From an uncultured Bacilli bacterium (lineage in GTDB: Bacteria; Bacillota_I; Bacilli_A; RF39; UBA660): a DNA stretch of 11,663 bases. Location of the stretch: assembly GCA_944363695.1 (NCBI GenBank), contig CALVUW010000024.1, positions 1 through 11,663 on the forward strand, given 5' to 3'. The translations under genes were made by a program, and so were the position numbers. Below, piece after piece: positions 1-6,449 of the stretch. The notes under the pieces were generated by a model. The model did no database searches. It was given only the letters and a program-made list of their open reading frames with translations, and had not been told where the DNA came from. The first letter of the stretch is position 1; every line of letters starts with the position of its first letter.

Positions 1-56
1 GAAAGGAGTTTCTAATATATGTGAAAAAATCACATAATTAGATTATACGTGAAACT
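1..56 (+). promoter_or_regulatory. dnaJ leader: distant Shine-Dalgarno with an intervening hairpin
   Basis: GAAAGGAG (1-8) is a strong Shine-Dalgarno sequence, but the dnaJ ATG is at 57. Between them, 11-23 pairs with 31-42: 12 base pairs, one bulged A at 17 and a 7-base loop at 24-30. Folding would shorten the spacer from the GGAG to the ATG to about 16 bases. The hairpin is not followed by a T-run, so it is not an intrinsic terminator. The same sequence places GTG (21) 12 bases after the Shine-Dalgarno, opening a six-codon frame that ends at TAG 39-41, in frame with dnaJ. The structure is read directly from the sequence; a role in translation is inference. Confidence 0.45.
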
Positions 57-1196
57 ATGGCGACAAAAAGAGATTATTATGAAGTATTAGGTGTTGCCAA
101 AACAGCTACTCAAGATGAAATTAAAAGTGCCTTTCGTAAACTTGCCAAAAAGTATCATCCTGATATTAGCAAAGAACCAGATGCAGAAGAGAAGTTTAAG
201 GAAGTACAAGAAGCGTATTCTGTGCTTTCAGATGAGACAAAACGAAAACAGTATGATCAGTTTGGACATGCTGCCTTTAGTGGCGCTGGAGCCGGTGGTA
301 ATCCATATGGTGGCTTTGGTGGTGCTGGTTTTGGCTTTGATGCAAGCGATTTAGGCGATATTTTTGAAGATTTATTTGGTGGCGCTGGTTTTGGCTTTGG
401 TGGTAGTCGTAACCGTTCTCGAGCTCGTCGTGGTAACGATGTGCTAATGTCAGTTGATATTTCCTTTATGGATGCTGTTTTTGGCTGCGAAAAAGACTTT
501 GATCTTGATGTAGTAGATGCTTGTCAGGAGTGTGACGGTAAAGGCGGTTTCGGCGAAAAAAACTGTCCGCGTTGTCATGGTAGTGGTACCATTACTTCTG
601 AACAACGTACGATTTTAGGTTCTTTCATGACTAAGACAACGTGTCCAGAATGTAATGGTAAAGGTAAAACTTACGATAAGATTTGTAATGCCTGTCGGGG
701 TAAAGGAAAGGTTAAAGCTCATAAGACCATAACCGTTAGTGTACCAAGTGGTATCGATACTGGTGAGCGTTTACGAGTGCCTGGTAAGGGTCAAGCAGGA
801 GAAAATGGTGGCTCTAATGGTGATTTATATTTAGAATTTCAGGTGGCTAGTCATCGTTTCTTTGAACGTGATGGTAACGATATTTATCTAGAAGTACCAA
901 TTACTATGGTAGAAGCGGTTCTAGGATGCAAAAAAGAAATTCCAACGGTCTATGGCAATGTAACTTTAAATATACCAGCTGGTACGGATAGCGGTACAAA
1001 GCAGAGAATTAGAGGAAAAGGAATTAAGAACGCAAGTACAAGACGTACCGGTGATATGTATGTTATTTTCCAAGTACAAACGCCAAAACGTTTAACAAGA
1101 GACCAAAAGAAACTATTTGAGTCCTTAGCAAAAACCGATTTTAAAGATAGTGATATTGATAGATTTGAAAAATTTACAAATGAAAATGAAAAATAA
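57..1196 (+). CDS. dnaJ: Chaperone protein DnaJ (Hsp40, type I)
   Basis: Cytoplasmic co-chaperone that delivers unfolded proteins to DnaK and stimulates its ATPase. The 379-residue product has the full type I layout. The J domain spans about residues 5-70 with the HPD motif at 34-36. A Gly/Phe-rich linker covers about 75-117. Four CxxCxGxG zinc repeats start at C156 (CQECDGKG), C170 (CPRCHGSG), C196 (CPECNGKG) and C210 (CNACRGKG). The C-terminal substrate-binding beta domains follow. By family knowledge, repeats 1 and 4 bind one zinc and repeats 2 and 3 the other. The start MATKRDYYEVLG is canonical, but only a weak GTGA lies just before it; the good Shine-Dalgarno (GAAAGGAG, 1-8) is 48 bases away across a hairpin. 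The 3' end overlaps the next gene. dnaK is the likely upstream neighbour, but it lies outside the window. Confidence 0.97.
   Translation: MATKRDYYEVLGVAKTATQDEIKSAFRKLAKKYHPDISKEPDAEEKFKEVQEAYSVLSDETKRKQYDQFGHAAFSGAGAGGNPYGGFGGAGFGFDASDLGDIFEDLFGGAGFGFGGSRNRSRARRGNDVLMSVDISFMDAVFGCEKDFDLDVVDACQECDGKGGFGEKNCPRCHGSGTITSEQRTILGSFMTKTTCPECNGKGKTYDKICNACRGKGKVKAHKTITVSVPSGIDTGERLRVPGKGQAGENGGSNGDLYLEFQVASHRFFERDGNDIYLEVPITMVEAVLGCKKEIPTVYGNVTLNIPAGTDSGTKQRIRGKGIKNASTRRTGDMYVIFQVQTPKRLTRDQKKLFESLAKTDFKDSDIDRFEKFTNENEK
318..399 (+). repeat. Direct repeat in the Gly/Phe-rich linker of dnaJ
   Basis: A 22-base unit at 318-339 recurs at 378-399 with one mismatch (T/C at position 6 of the unit), encoding GGAGFGF twice. 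The copies are 60 bases apart, so loss or gain by slippage or recombination would keep the frame and change the linker by 20 codons. Low-complexity Gly/Phe linkers commonly contain such repeats. Confidence 0.6.
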
Positions 1197-1509
1197 AGAT
1201 TTATCGATTGATACACAATTAGAAGACCCGGAAATAGAAATTCAGTTGCAAACAAAAAGACATCAAATTGAAAATTTAACTATAGCTCGTAATGAACATA
1301 TTGCAACTGCTAGCTTCTTTGCTTTGAGCGGTACCGTTACCGGTATGGCAACATTTCACAATAGTTCAACAGCAGCGATTACTTTGTCTGGCATAGGCTT
1401 TGGTATCGCTACTATTTATAGTTGTTTAGGTTTATTTCGTCACTTTCAATTGAAAATAAAAAGAAAAGAAATGCATGCCTTAGAAAAACAAAAAACACTT
1501 AAAAGATAG
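1180..1509 (+). CDS. Small two-helix membrane protein, function unknown
   Basis: I do not recognise this family. The 109-residue product has a charged N-terminal segment (about 1-40, rich in Glu, Gln and Lys, possibly helical). Two hydrophobic segments at about 41-58 and 64-86 are joined by a short NSST turn. A strongly basic tail follows (KIKRKEMHALEKQKTLKR). That pattern suggests a helical hairpin in the membrane with both ends on the cytoplasmic side. ATG 1180 overlaps the dnaJ stop by 17 bases; ATG 1186 is an equally possible start, and an upstream GTG at 1150 is less likely. No clear Shine-Dalgarno precedes any of them, so translation is probably coupled to dnaJ. It is last in the dnaJ unit, before the terminator at 1499-1531. 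It is probably real because it uses the same codon style, has a coherent membrane pattern and ends exactly in the terminator stem. Confidence 0.65.
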   Translation: MKMKNKDLSIDTQLEDPEIEIQLQTKRHQIENLTIARNEHIATASFFALSGTVTGMATFHNSSTAAITLSGIGFGIATIYSCLGLFRHFQLKIKRKEMHALEKQKTLKR

Positions 1510-1531
1510 GGGAACTTATCTTTTAATTTTT
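1499..1531 (+). terminator. Rho-independent terminator of the dnaJ unit
   Basis: TTAAAAGATA (1499-1508) pairs perfectly with TATCTTTTAA (1517-1526) around an 8-base loop, followed by TTTTT (1527-1531). The stem is A/U-rich and thus modest. It contains the stop codon of the preceding gene (1507-1509), and its T-run enters the -35 box of the next promoter. Confidence 0.65.
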
Positions 1532-1558
1532 GACAAAACAGTAAAAAAATGGTATAAT
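1530..1558 (+). promoter_or_regulatory. Strong sigma-A-type promoter of the helicase gene
   Basis: TTGACA (1530-1535) and TATAAT (1553-1558) are both perfect consensus with a 17-base spacer. An extended -10 TG (1550-1551) is also present. Transcription should begin near 1565. The in-frame ATG at 1559, directly behind the -10 box, therefore cannot be in the transcript made from this promoter. Confidence 0.9.
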
Positions 1559-1582
1559 ATGACCTACATTGGAGGGGTTAGG

Positions 1583-3589
1583 ATGAGTATTTGGAAACAG
1601 GAGGAACAAACAACCACTGAAATTGCACTGTATAAAAAGGTAAATGACTTTTTTGAACAATTACAAGATGATCCGAATTTAGAATATCGAGAAGGGCAAC
1701 ACACAATGGCCTTAGACATTGTCGAAGCCATGGCTAAAAAAGAAATTCTATTAATCGAAGCCGGTGTCGGTAGCGGTAAATCATGGGGTTATTTAGTTCC
1801 ATTATTATATAGTTATCAAAACGTGCCTAATTTTAAAGGCTTTGTGATTTCTACTTCCACAAAAGCTTTGCAAGAACAATTAAAAAATGAAATTGAACGT
1901 CTATCTACGATGTTGAATATTCCCTTATCTGTCAGCATTGCCAAAGGTAGAGGTAATTATTTATGCCCAAAACGACTAGAACGCTTTTTAGAAACTTGTC
2001 GTCATAAGGAGCAGACAATTACTTTACAAGAGAAAGCTAAAAGTGGTCTTGTTAGTCGTAGTGATTATGAAGAACTAGACGATACTGCTTGGAAATTAAT
2101 CAATATTGACCATGCAAATTGTCGTCGTTGTAGTTACCGAATGGAATTAGAAGATAAAAAATGTCAATATTTAATTAATCGTAATCAATGGAAAGATAGT
2201 AAAGCGATCATTTGTAATCACGATTTGTTAATCGAATCACTAAAACGTGATAGTGACGATAAAATTTTTGATACACCATCTGTCTTAGTGGTAGATGAAG
2301 CTCATTCATTAGAAGAAAAAATTAAAAACAACTTTCGTAGAAGCTTGCAAAAAAGTAATATTGAATATACAATCAATCATATTAGTTCTATTATTAGTGC
2401 GGATGAAGACGTTGCTAATAATCTAGCAACGCCGATGATTGAGACACTTAATAAGATTTTCCGTATGATTAGTACCAAAGCTAAGTATTTAATGAGAAAA
2501 AATGCTAAACAAGAAATAGAAGTATTAGATGCTGGTAAAAGTGGGTTTATGATTGAAGAACCTTTAAAAGAAGAAATTTCCTATTTAGTGAAGTGTCTAA
2601 CTGTTATGGAAAATTATGCTAGTAATCATGCTTACTTTTTAAATTATAATAGTAGTCAATTAGACAAATTAAAAGATATAAAATATGTTTTTAAAGACCT
2701 ATTATTACCGAAAGAAAAGCAGAAAAATGTCTATTGGGCTACCTTTATTGCTGGTACCAAGGATCATATTGCCTTAGGTTATATTCCTAAGAACATTAAA
2801 GAGCAGACTGATTCATTATTCGCTGATCCAAGCTATGCAAAAGTATTTACTTCTGCCACTTTAACGACGGCTCCTGATGATTATAGTTACTTTATGCGTA
2901 GTATTGGCCTTGATACCATTAAACGTGTACCAATTATTCAAGAGTATTCTCAAAGTTCCCCTTTTGATTATCAAAATAATGCGTTGCTATATCATCCTAC
3001 GGATATTATTAATCCTAAAACAAATGATCATCATTATTATCTAACCTCCATTAGTGATCGTATTGCGGAATTATTACAAATTACAGAAGGTAGAGGACTT
3101 GTCCTATTTACCTCCAAAAAAGATATGGAAGCAGTTTTTCAACAATTACAAGAAAAGGATTTACCTTTTAACATTGATATCCAACGAAATGGTCAAAATA
3201 CAGAAAGATTAAGAGATAAATTTATCGAAGATGAAACATCTGTGTTGTTAGCAACTGGTGCTTTCTGGGAAGGAATTGACGTTAAAGGTCCAGCTTTGGA
3301 AAATGTCATTATTCCTAAATTACCATTTCCAGTGGTCGATCCTGAAATGGAAGAAAAAGCCGCCCAACAAGGTAACGGTTTTCAAATTTATTTAAATGAC
3401 ATGATTATCAAATTACGACAAGGAACAGGACGCTTAATTAGACAAAGTACAGATAAAGGTATTGTCAGTATCCTAGATAGTCGTTTTCAAGAGTATCAAT
3501 CACAGATTCTACCAGCCTTACCATTTACGAATCAAACGGATGATATGGAAGAAGTAAAAACATTCGCGAAGACTAAATTGAAGGTATAA
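1583..3589 (+). CDS. dinG: DinG/XPD-type iron-sulfur ATP-dependent DNA helicase
   Basis: Superfamily 2 helicase of the XPD/DinG group, which unwinds DNA 5' to 3' and resolves D-loops, R-loops or G-quadruplexes in repair. The 668 residues show a Q-like motif (YREGQ, 35-39), Walker A (AGVGSGKS, 60-67), DEAH (238-241), SAT motif III (424-426), motif V (GAFWEGIDVKG, 559-569) and motif VI (QGTGRLIR, 613-620). Cysteines 128, 180, 183 and 194 between motifs I and II match the four 4Fe-4S ligands; C139 is extra. There is no room for the N-terminal DEDD exonuclease domain of the long Bacillus-type DinG, so it resembles the shorter DinG/YoaA/YpvA group. The start at ATG 1583 is supported by GGAGGGG (1571-1577) five bases upstream. 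It appears to be a single-gene unit. Confidence 0.93.
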   Translation: MSIWKQEEQTTTEIALYKKVNDFFEQLQDDPNLEYREGQHTMALDIVEAMAKKEILLIEAGVGSGKSWGYLVPLLYSYQNVPNFKGFVISTSTKALQEQLKNEIERLSTMLNIPLSVSIAKGRGNYLCPKRLERFLETCRHKEQTITLQEKAKSGLVSRSDYEELDDTAWKLINIDHANCRRCSYRMELEDKKCQYLINRNQWKDSKAIICNHDLLIESLKRDSDDKIFDTPSVLVVDEAHSLEEKIKNNFRRSLQKSNIEYTINHISSIISADEDVANNLATPMIETLNKIFRMISTKAKYLMRKNAKQEIEVLDAGKSGFMIEEPLKEEISYLVKCLTVMENYASNHAYFLNYNSSQLDKLKDIKYVFKDLLLPKEKQKNVYWATFIAGTKDHIALGYIPKNIKEQTDSLFADPSYAKVFTSATLTTAPDDYSYFMRSIGLDTIKRVPIIQEYSQSSPFDYQNNALLYHPTDIINPKTNDHHYYLTSISDRIAELLQITEGRGLVLFTSKKDMEAVFQQLQEKDLPFNIDIQRNGQNTERLRDKFIEDETSVLLATGAFWEGIDVKGPALENVIIPKLPFPVVDPEMEEKAAQQGNGFQIYLNDMIIKLRQGTGRLIRQSTDKGIVSILDSRFQEYQSQILPALPFTNQTDDMEEVKTFAKTKLKV

Positions 3590-3603
3590 AATCATAATGC
3601 TAG

Positions 3604-3632
3604 CAAATACTAAATCGTAAGAAACGTATTTG
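3604..3632. repeat. 7-base inverted repeat overlapping the -35 box of the gat operon promoter
   Basis: CAAATAC (3604-3610) and GTATTTG (3626-3632) are perfect inverted copies separated by 15 bases; the right arm covers the first three bases of the -35 box TTGACA. No T-run follows. It could be an operator or a chance match in AT-rich DNA. I see no dedicated terminator between the helicase gene and this promoter. Confidence 0.25.
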
Positions 3633-3658
3633 ACAAATGAGTAAAATCATAGTAGAAT
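3630..3658 (+). promoter_or_regulatory. Sigma-A-type promoter of the gatCAB-aspS operon
   Basis: TTGACA (3630-3635), a 17-base spacer and TAGAAT (3653-3658). Transcription should begin near 3664-3666, placing the whole T-box leader at the 5' end of the message. Confidence 0.85.
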
Positions 3659-3664
3659 AGCTAA

Positions 3665-3892
3665 TGAAAAACGTTGATGAAGAGAAGTAATGATTAATTT
3701 ATGAAATAAGAGAGTTCACGGTTGGTGCAAGTGAACCATAACGATCATGAATAACACTTCGGAGTGCTTAAAGAAATTGAGTAGACTAAGCCGGGTATTC
3801 CCGTTATCCTAGAAAGCGATTATCCATTGGATAATAATTTGGGTGGTACCGCGGGTAAAATCTCGTCCCTAGTTAGGGATAGAGATTTTTTT
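3665..3892 (+). ncRNA. T-box riboswitch, Asn (AAC) specifier
   Basis: Complete T-box leader that reads through its terminator when uncharged tRNA binds. Stem I: the GA-rich K-turn strand GATGAAGAG lies at 3676-3684. AAGTA (3685-3689) forms the 5' side of the specifier loop, and 3690-3695 pairs with 3743-3748. The 3' side of the loop reads GAAUAACA (3749-3756), followed by CUUC (3757-3760), which pairs back to GAAG (3684-3687). By alignment with the glyQS T-box as I remember it, the specifier is AAC (3753-3755), read by tRNA-Asn. The apical helix is 3714-3719 with 3731-3736, and its loop carries GGUUGGUGCAA. A IIA/B-type region (CGGG/CCCG, 3792-3803) and stem III (3819-3825 with 3829-3835) follow. 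The T-box sequence UGGUACCGCG is at 3844-3853. The antiterminator pairs 3841-3843 with 3867-3869 and 3852-3855 with 3862-3865, excluding the terminator. Confidence 0.95.
3857..3892 (+). terminator. Regulated terminator of the T-box
   Basis: AAAATCTC (3857-3864) pairs with GAGATTTT (3882-3889), and TCCCTA (3866-3871) pairs with TAGGGA (3874-3879); a T-run (3886-3892) follows. Its 5' arm shares 3862-3869 with the antiterminator, so the two structures are mutually exclusive. Charged tRNA-Asn should favour this terminator. Confidence 0.92.
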
Positions 3893-3916
3893 ATGTAGAG
3901 AAAAGGAGCGAGGACA

Positions 3917-4213
3917 ATGATTGAGAAAGAAAAGTTAAAAGATTATGCCGCAAAATTGATGTTTGATATGGAGGATAGTGAATACGAAACGTTACAACAA
4001 GAGTTTGATGTTATCTTAAAGCAAATGGATTTAATCGGAAATATTCCTAACATTCAAGAAGTAGAGCCAATGTCGTTTCCGTTTGTTACCTATCAAGCAA
4101 CCTTACGAGAAGATGAAGTAGAAGAGGTGGATGTTTTAACAGTAGGAGAAGTACTTAGCAACTGCAAACATCAATTAAAAGATCAAGTTAAAGTACCAAA
4201 GGTGGTGGAATAA
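3917..4213 (+). CDS. gatC: Asp/Glu-tRNA amidotransferase subunit C
   Basis: Small subunit of the GatCAB amidotransferase. It wraps around GatA and GatB and stabilises the complex that amidates Asp-tRNA-Asn and Glu-tRNA-Gln. The 98 residues match the usual length. The N-terminal half is helical and acidic. EVEPMSFPF (48-56) corresponds to the conserved VEPM(x)HP-like segment, and LREDEV (63-68) to the LReDev segment. ATG 3917 follows AAAGGAG (3902-3908) at a good distance and is the first gene after the T-box terminator. Its stop codon abuts the gatA start codon with no base between, so the two are surely cotranscribed. The sequence is weakly conserved across the family, so the call leans partly on position. 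Confidence 0.93.
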   Translation: MIEKEKLKDYAAKLMFDMEDSEYETLQQEFDVILKQMDLIGNIPNIQEVEPMSFPFVTYQATLREDEVEEVDVLTVGEVLSNCKHQLKDQVKVPKVVE

Positions 4214-5677
4214 ATGGATTATAGACATATGATGATAGAAGATTTGCGAAAAGCCTTAGATCAAAACGAGACAACAAGTGAAGAACTATTTGAAGAAGCT
4301 AAAACTTTAGCTAAGCAATATCAAGAACCGTATAATGCTTTTGTTACAATTTTAGATACCTATAAGTCAAAAAAGAAAAAAGACACCATGTTAACAGGAA
4401 TTCCATACGCTTTAAAAGATAACTTTTCAACGAGTCATATCTTAACAACAGCTTCCAGTAATATCTTAAAAGATTATGTACCAGTATATGATGCTACAGT
4501 TTATAAAAAATTAAAAGCCGCTGGTGCCGTCTTGGTGGGTAAAACCGTACTAGACGAATTAGCTATGGGTGGAACCGGTACAACAGGGCATACGGGGATA
4601 GTTCGTAATCCTTGGGATGAAAAAAGACAAATTGGCGGTTCTTCAGCTGGTAGTGCCGCCGCAGTAGCCCTTGGTATTGTTCCCTTTTCAATTGGTAGTG
4701 ATACCGGTGATTCTATTCGTAAACCAGCTGCTTTTGGTGGCGTTGTTGGTTATAAACCGACCTATGGTTTAATTTCACGGTATGGACTTTTTGCTTTTGC
4801 TTCTAGTCTTGATCATGTTGGTTGCTTTAGTCGCTCCGTAAAAGATGCTGCTATTGTCACGGATATTTTAAAAGGGGAAGATCCACATGATATGACCACA
4901 TTAAAAGATATGAATGATTCCTTAGTAGAAGCCTTAGATAGACCAATTACTGGCAAGAAACTATTTTATATAAAGGAAATATGTGATCGTAATCAATATC
5001 TAGATACAAACGATAAAGAAGTCGTAGCTGTTTTAGATAATTTTGAATCTTTACTAGATAAATGTCGTCAAGCGGGATTCGAAGTGGAAGGTGTATCGGT
5101 TGAACGCTATTTATTAGAAGCAATTTATCCAGCTTATATGAGTATTTCCTGCGCGGAGGCTACTAGTAATAATGCCAATTTAACCGGTATTCAGTTTGGC
5201 CCAAGAGGAGAAGGAAACTCTATCGAAGAGATTATGTTTGATGCTAGAACCAAGGGATTTTCAGAATTAATCAAAAGACGGTTTGTCTTAGGAAGTTATA
5301 TCTTACAAAAAGAAAATCAAGAAAAATTGTATTTAAATGCTTGTCGTATTAGGCGGCTTATTGTAGAGAAAATGACAGCATTATTTCAAGAATATGATGC
5401 GATGATTCTACCAGCTAGTGGTGGTATTGCTCCTTACTTTGAAGATAGTAGTGATAAGTTATCCGATCGTTATTTACTACTAGAAAATCATATGGCAATT
5501 GGTAACTTTGGCGGTTTTCCTAGTATCACGATTCCAAGTGGTTTTGTAGAAAAGATGCCAATTGGCGTTAATATTACCGGACCTATTAAAGAAGATGGTA
5601 AACTATTAAACATTGCTTATCATATTGAAGAATTAACGGGATTAAAAGGAATAAAGGCAGGTGATCAACATGTATAA
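4214..5677 (+). CDS. gatA: Asp/Glu-tRNA amidotransferase subunit A (glutaminase)
   Basis: Amidase-signature subunit that hydrolyses glutamine and passes ammonia through the complex to GatB. The 487 residues carry the Lys-cisSer-Ser triad: K68 (YALKDNF), S143 (GGSSAGS, 141-147) and S167 (GSDTGDSIRKPAAFGG, 161-176). The spacings of 75 and 24 residues equal those of characterised amidases. The conserved GYKPTYG and SRYGL segments follow. The nucleophile loop reads TGDSIRKP where most bacteria have TGGSIRQP; I recall the GDS/RKP form from Mollicutes. All three catalytic residues remain, so it should be active. GGTGG upstream of ATG 4214 serves as ribosome binding site, within the gatC end. The gene overlaps gatB by eight bases. 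Confidence 0.97.
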   Translation: MDYRHMMIEDLRKALDQNETTSEELFEEAKTLAKQYQEPYNAFVTILDTYKSKKKKDTMLTGIPYALKDNFSTSHILTTASSNILKDYVPVYDATVYKKLKAAGAVLVGKTVLDELAMGGTGTTGHTGIVRNPWDEKRQIGGSSAGSAAAVALGIVPFSIGSDTGDSIRKPAAFGGVVGYKPTYGLISRYGLFAFASSLDHVGCFSRSVKDAAIVTDILKGEDPHDMTTLKDMNDSLVEALDRPITGKKLFYIKEICDRNQYLDTNDKEVVAVLDNFESLLDKCRQAGFEVEGVSVERYLLEAIYPAYMSISCAEATSNNANLTGIQFGPRGEGNSIEEIMFDARTKGFSELIKRRFVLGSYILQKENQEKLYLNACRIRRLIVEKMTALFQEYDAMILPASGGIAPYFEDSSDKLSDRYLLLENHMAIGNFGGFPSITIPSGFVEKMPIGVNITGPIKEDGKLLNIAYHIEELTGLKGIKAGDQHV

Positions 5678-6449
5678 AGTCGTAATTGGCTTAGAGGTCC
5701 ATTGCGAAGTAGAAACAAAGTCTAAAAACTTTTCTGGTGCTCCTAATGAATTTAGTATGATCCCAAATATTCATGTTACCCCAGTTGATTTAGGTTTACC
5801 TGGTATCTTACCAGTTGTAAACGCGGAAGCTTGTCGCAAAGCTCTAAAAACAGCGATGGCCCTTCATTGTGAACAACCAGATGAAATTATCTTTGATCGT
5901 AAAAACTATTTTTATCCTGACCTGCCAAAAGGCTATCAAATTACACAGGTAACAAAACCAATGGGACGAAATGGTTACTTAGATATCAAATTAAAAGATT
6001 ATGAAAAAAGAATCTATATTCATCAACTACACTTAGAAGAAGATACTGCCAGTCTTGATCATTATAGTAATTATTCGCTAATTGATTATAATCGTTCTGG
6101 TATTCCTTTAATGGAAATTGTAACAGAACCTTGTATTTCTTCTGCTGAAGAAGCAGTGACCTTTTTAGAAGATTTACGAGATGTTTTCTTATTCTGTGAA
6201 GTTAGTGAAGCTCGTAGTAATAAAGGGCAAATGCGTTGCGATGTCAATATTTCTTTAATGGAAGAAGGCTCAGATGTATTAGGAACCAAAGTAGAGATGA
6301 AAAACATCAATGCCTTTAACAGTGTAGCAGCGGCGATTGAATATGAAATTAAACGCCAAAGTGCTATTTTAGATAAAGGTGAAAAAGTAAACAAGAAACA
6401 AGACGCATTGATGAAGATGGTAAAACTTATTCTATGCGAGAAAAAGTAG
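5670..6449 (+). CDS. gatB: GatB N-terminal fragment (catalytic cradle domain)
   Basis: As sequenced, this frame gives 259 residues, of which 1-240 are GatB. Family landmarks are GLEVHCEVETKSK (7-19), LGLPGILPVVN (41-51), FDRKNYFYPDLPKGYQI (75-91), HLEEDTA (121-127), DYNRSGIPLMEIVTEP (139-154) and RCDVNISL (189-196). These build the phosphorylation and amidation site and most of the cradle. The last 19 residues (from N241, through KKQDALMKMV, to the TAG at 6447-6449) are out of frame and have no family match. The fragment lacks the helical and tail domains that grip the tRNA, so alone it should not support transamidation. Confidence 0.85.
   Translation: MYKVVIGLEVHCEVETKSKNFSGAPNEFSMIPNIHVTPVDLGLPGILPVVNAEACRKALKTAMALHCEQPDEIIFDRKNYFYPDLPKGYQITQVTKPMGRNGYLDIKLKDYEKRIYIHQLHLEEDTASLDHYSNYSLIDYNRSGIPLMEIVTEPCISSAEEAVTFLEDLRDVFLFCEVSEARSNKGQMRCDVNISLMEEGSDVLGTKVEMKNINAFNSVAAAIEYEIKRQSAILDKGEKVNKKQDALMKMVKLILCEKK

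Noticed and set aside
11..42. Hairpin upstream of dnaJ as an intrinsic terminator
   Set aside because: No T-run follows, the stem has only three G-C pairs (12-41, 21-33, 23-31), and it lies between a ribosome binding site and a start codon.
950..1255. Open frame on the minus strand across the dnaJ end
   Set aside because: It is antisense to well-conserved dnaJ sequence, has no ribosome binding site and no recognisable family. It is a shadow of the coding strand.
3749..3755. GAA (Glu) next to AAC (Asn) in the specifier loop, suggesting a dual-specificity T-box as in Clostridium acetobutylicum
   Set aside because: The GAA is four bases away from AAC, not one, and GAA at that place also occurs in the glycine T-box loop as I remember it (GAAAGGCA). 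It looks like a structural part of the loop. The one-base shift from AAC gives UAA, which no tRNA-Glu reads.
6086..6394. Open frame on the minus strand within gatB
   Set aside because: It mirrors the conserved gatB coding sequence and shows no independent start signals or domain features.
6381..6395. Programmed -1 frameshift site in gatB
   Set aside because: A -1 slip would restore the frame, and A-runs are present, but no X XXY YYZ heptamer in the right frame is visible and I see no stable stimulatory hairpin just after it. I know of no family precedent in gatB. An indel is simpler.
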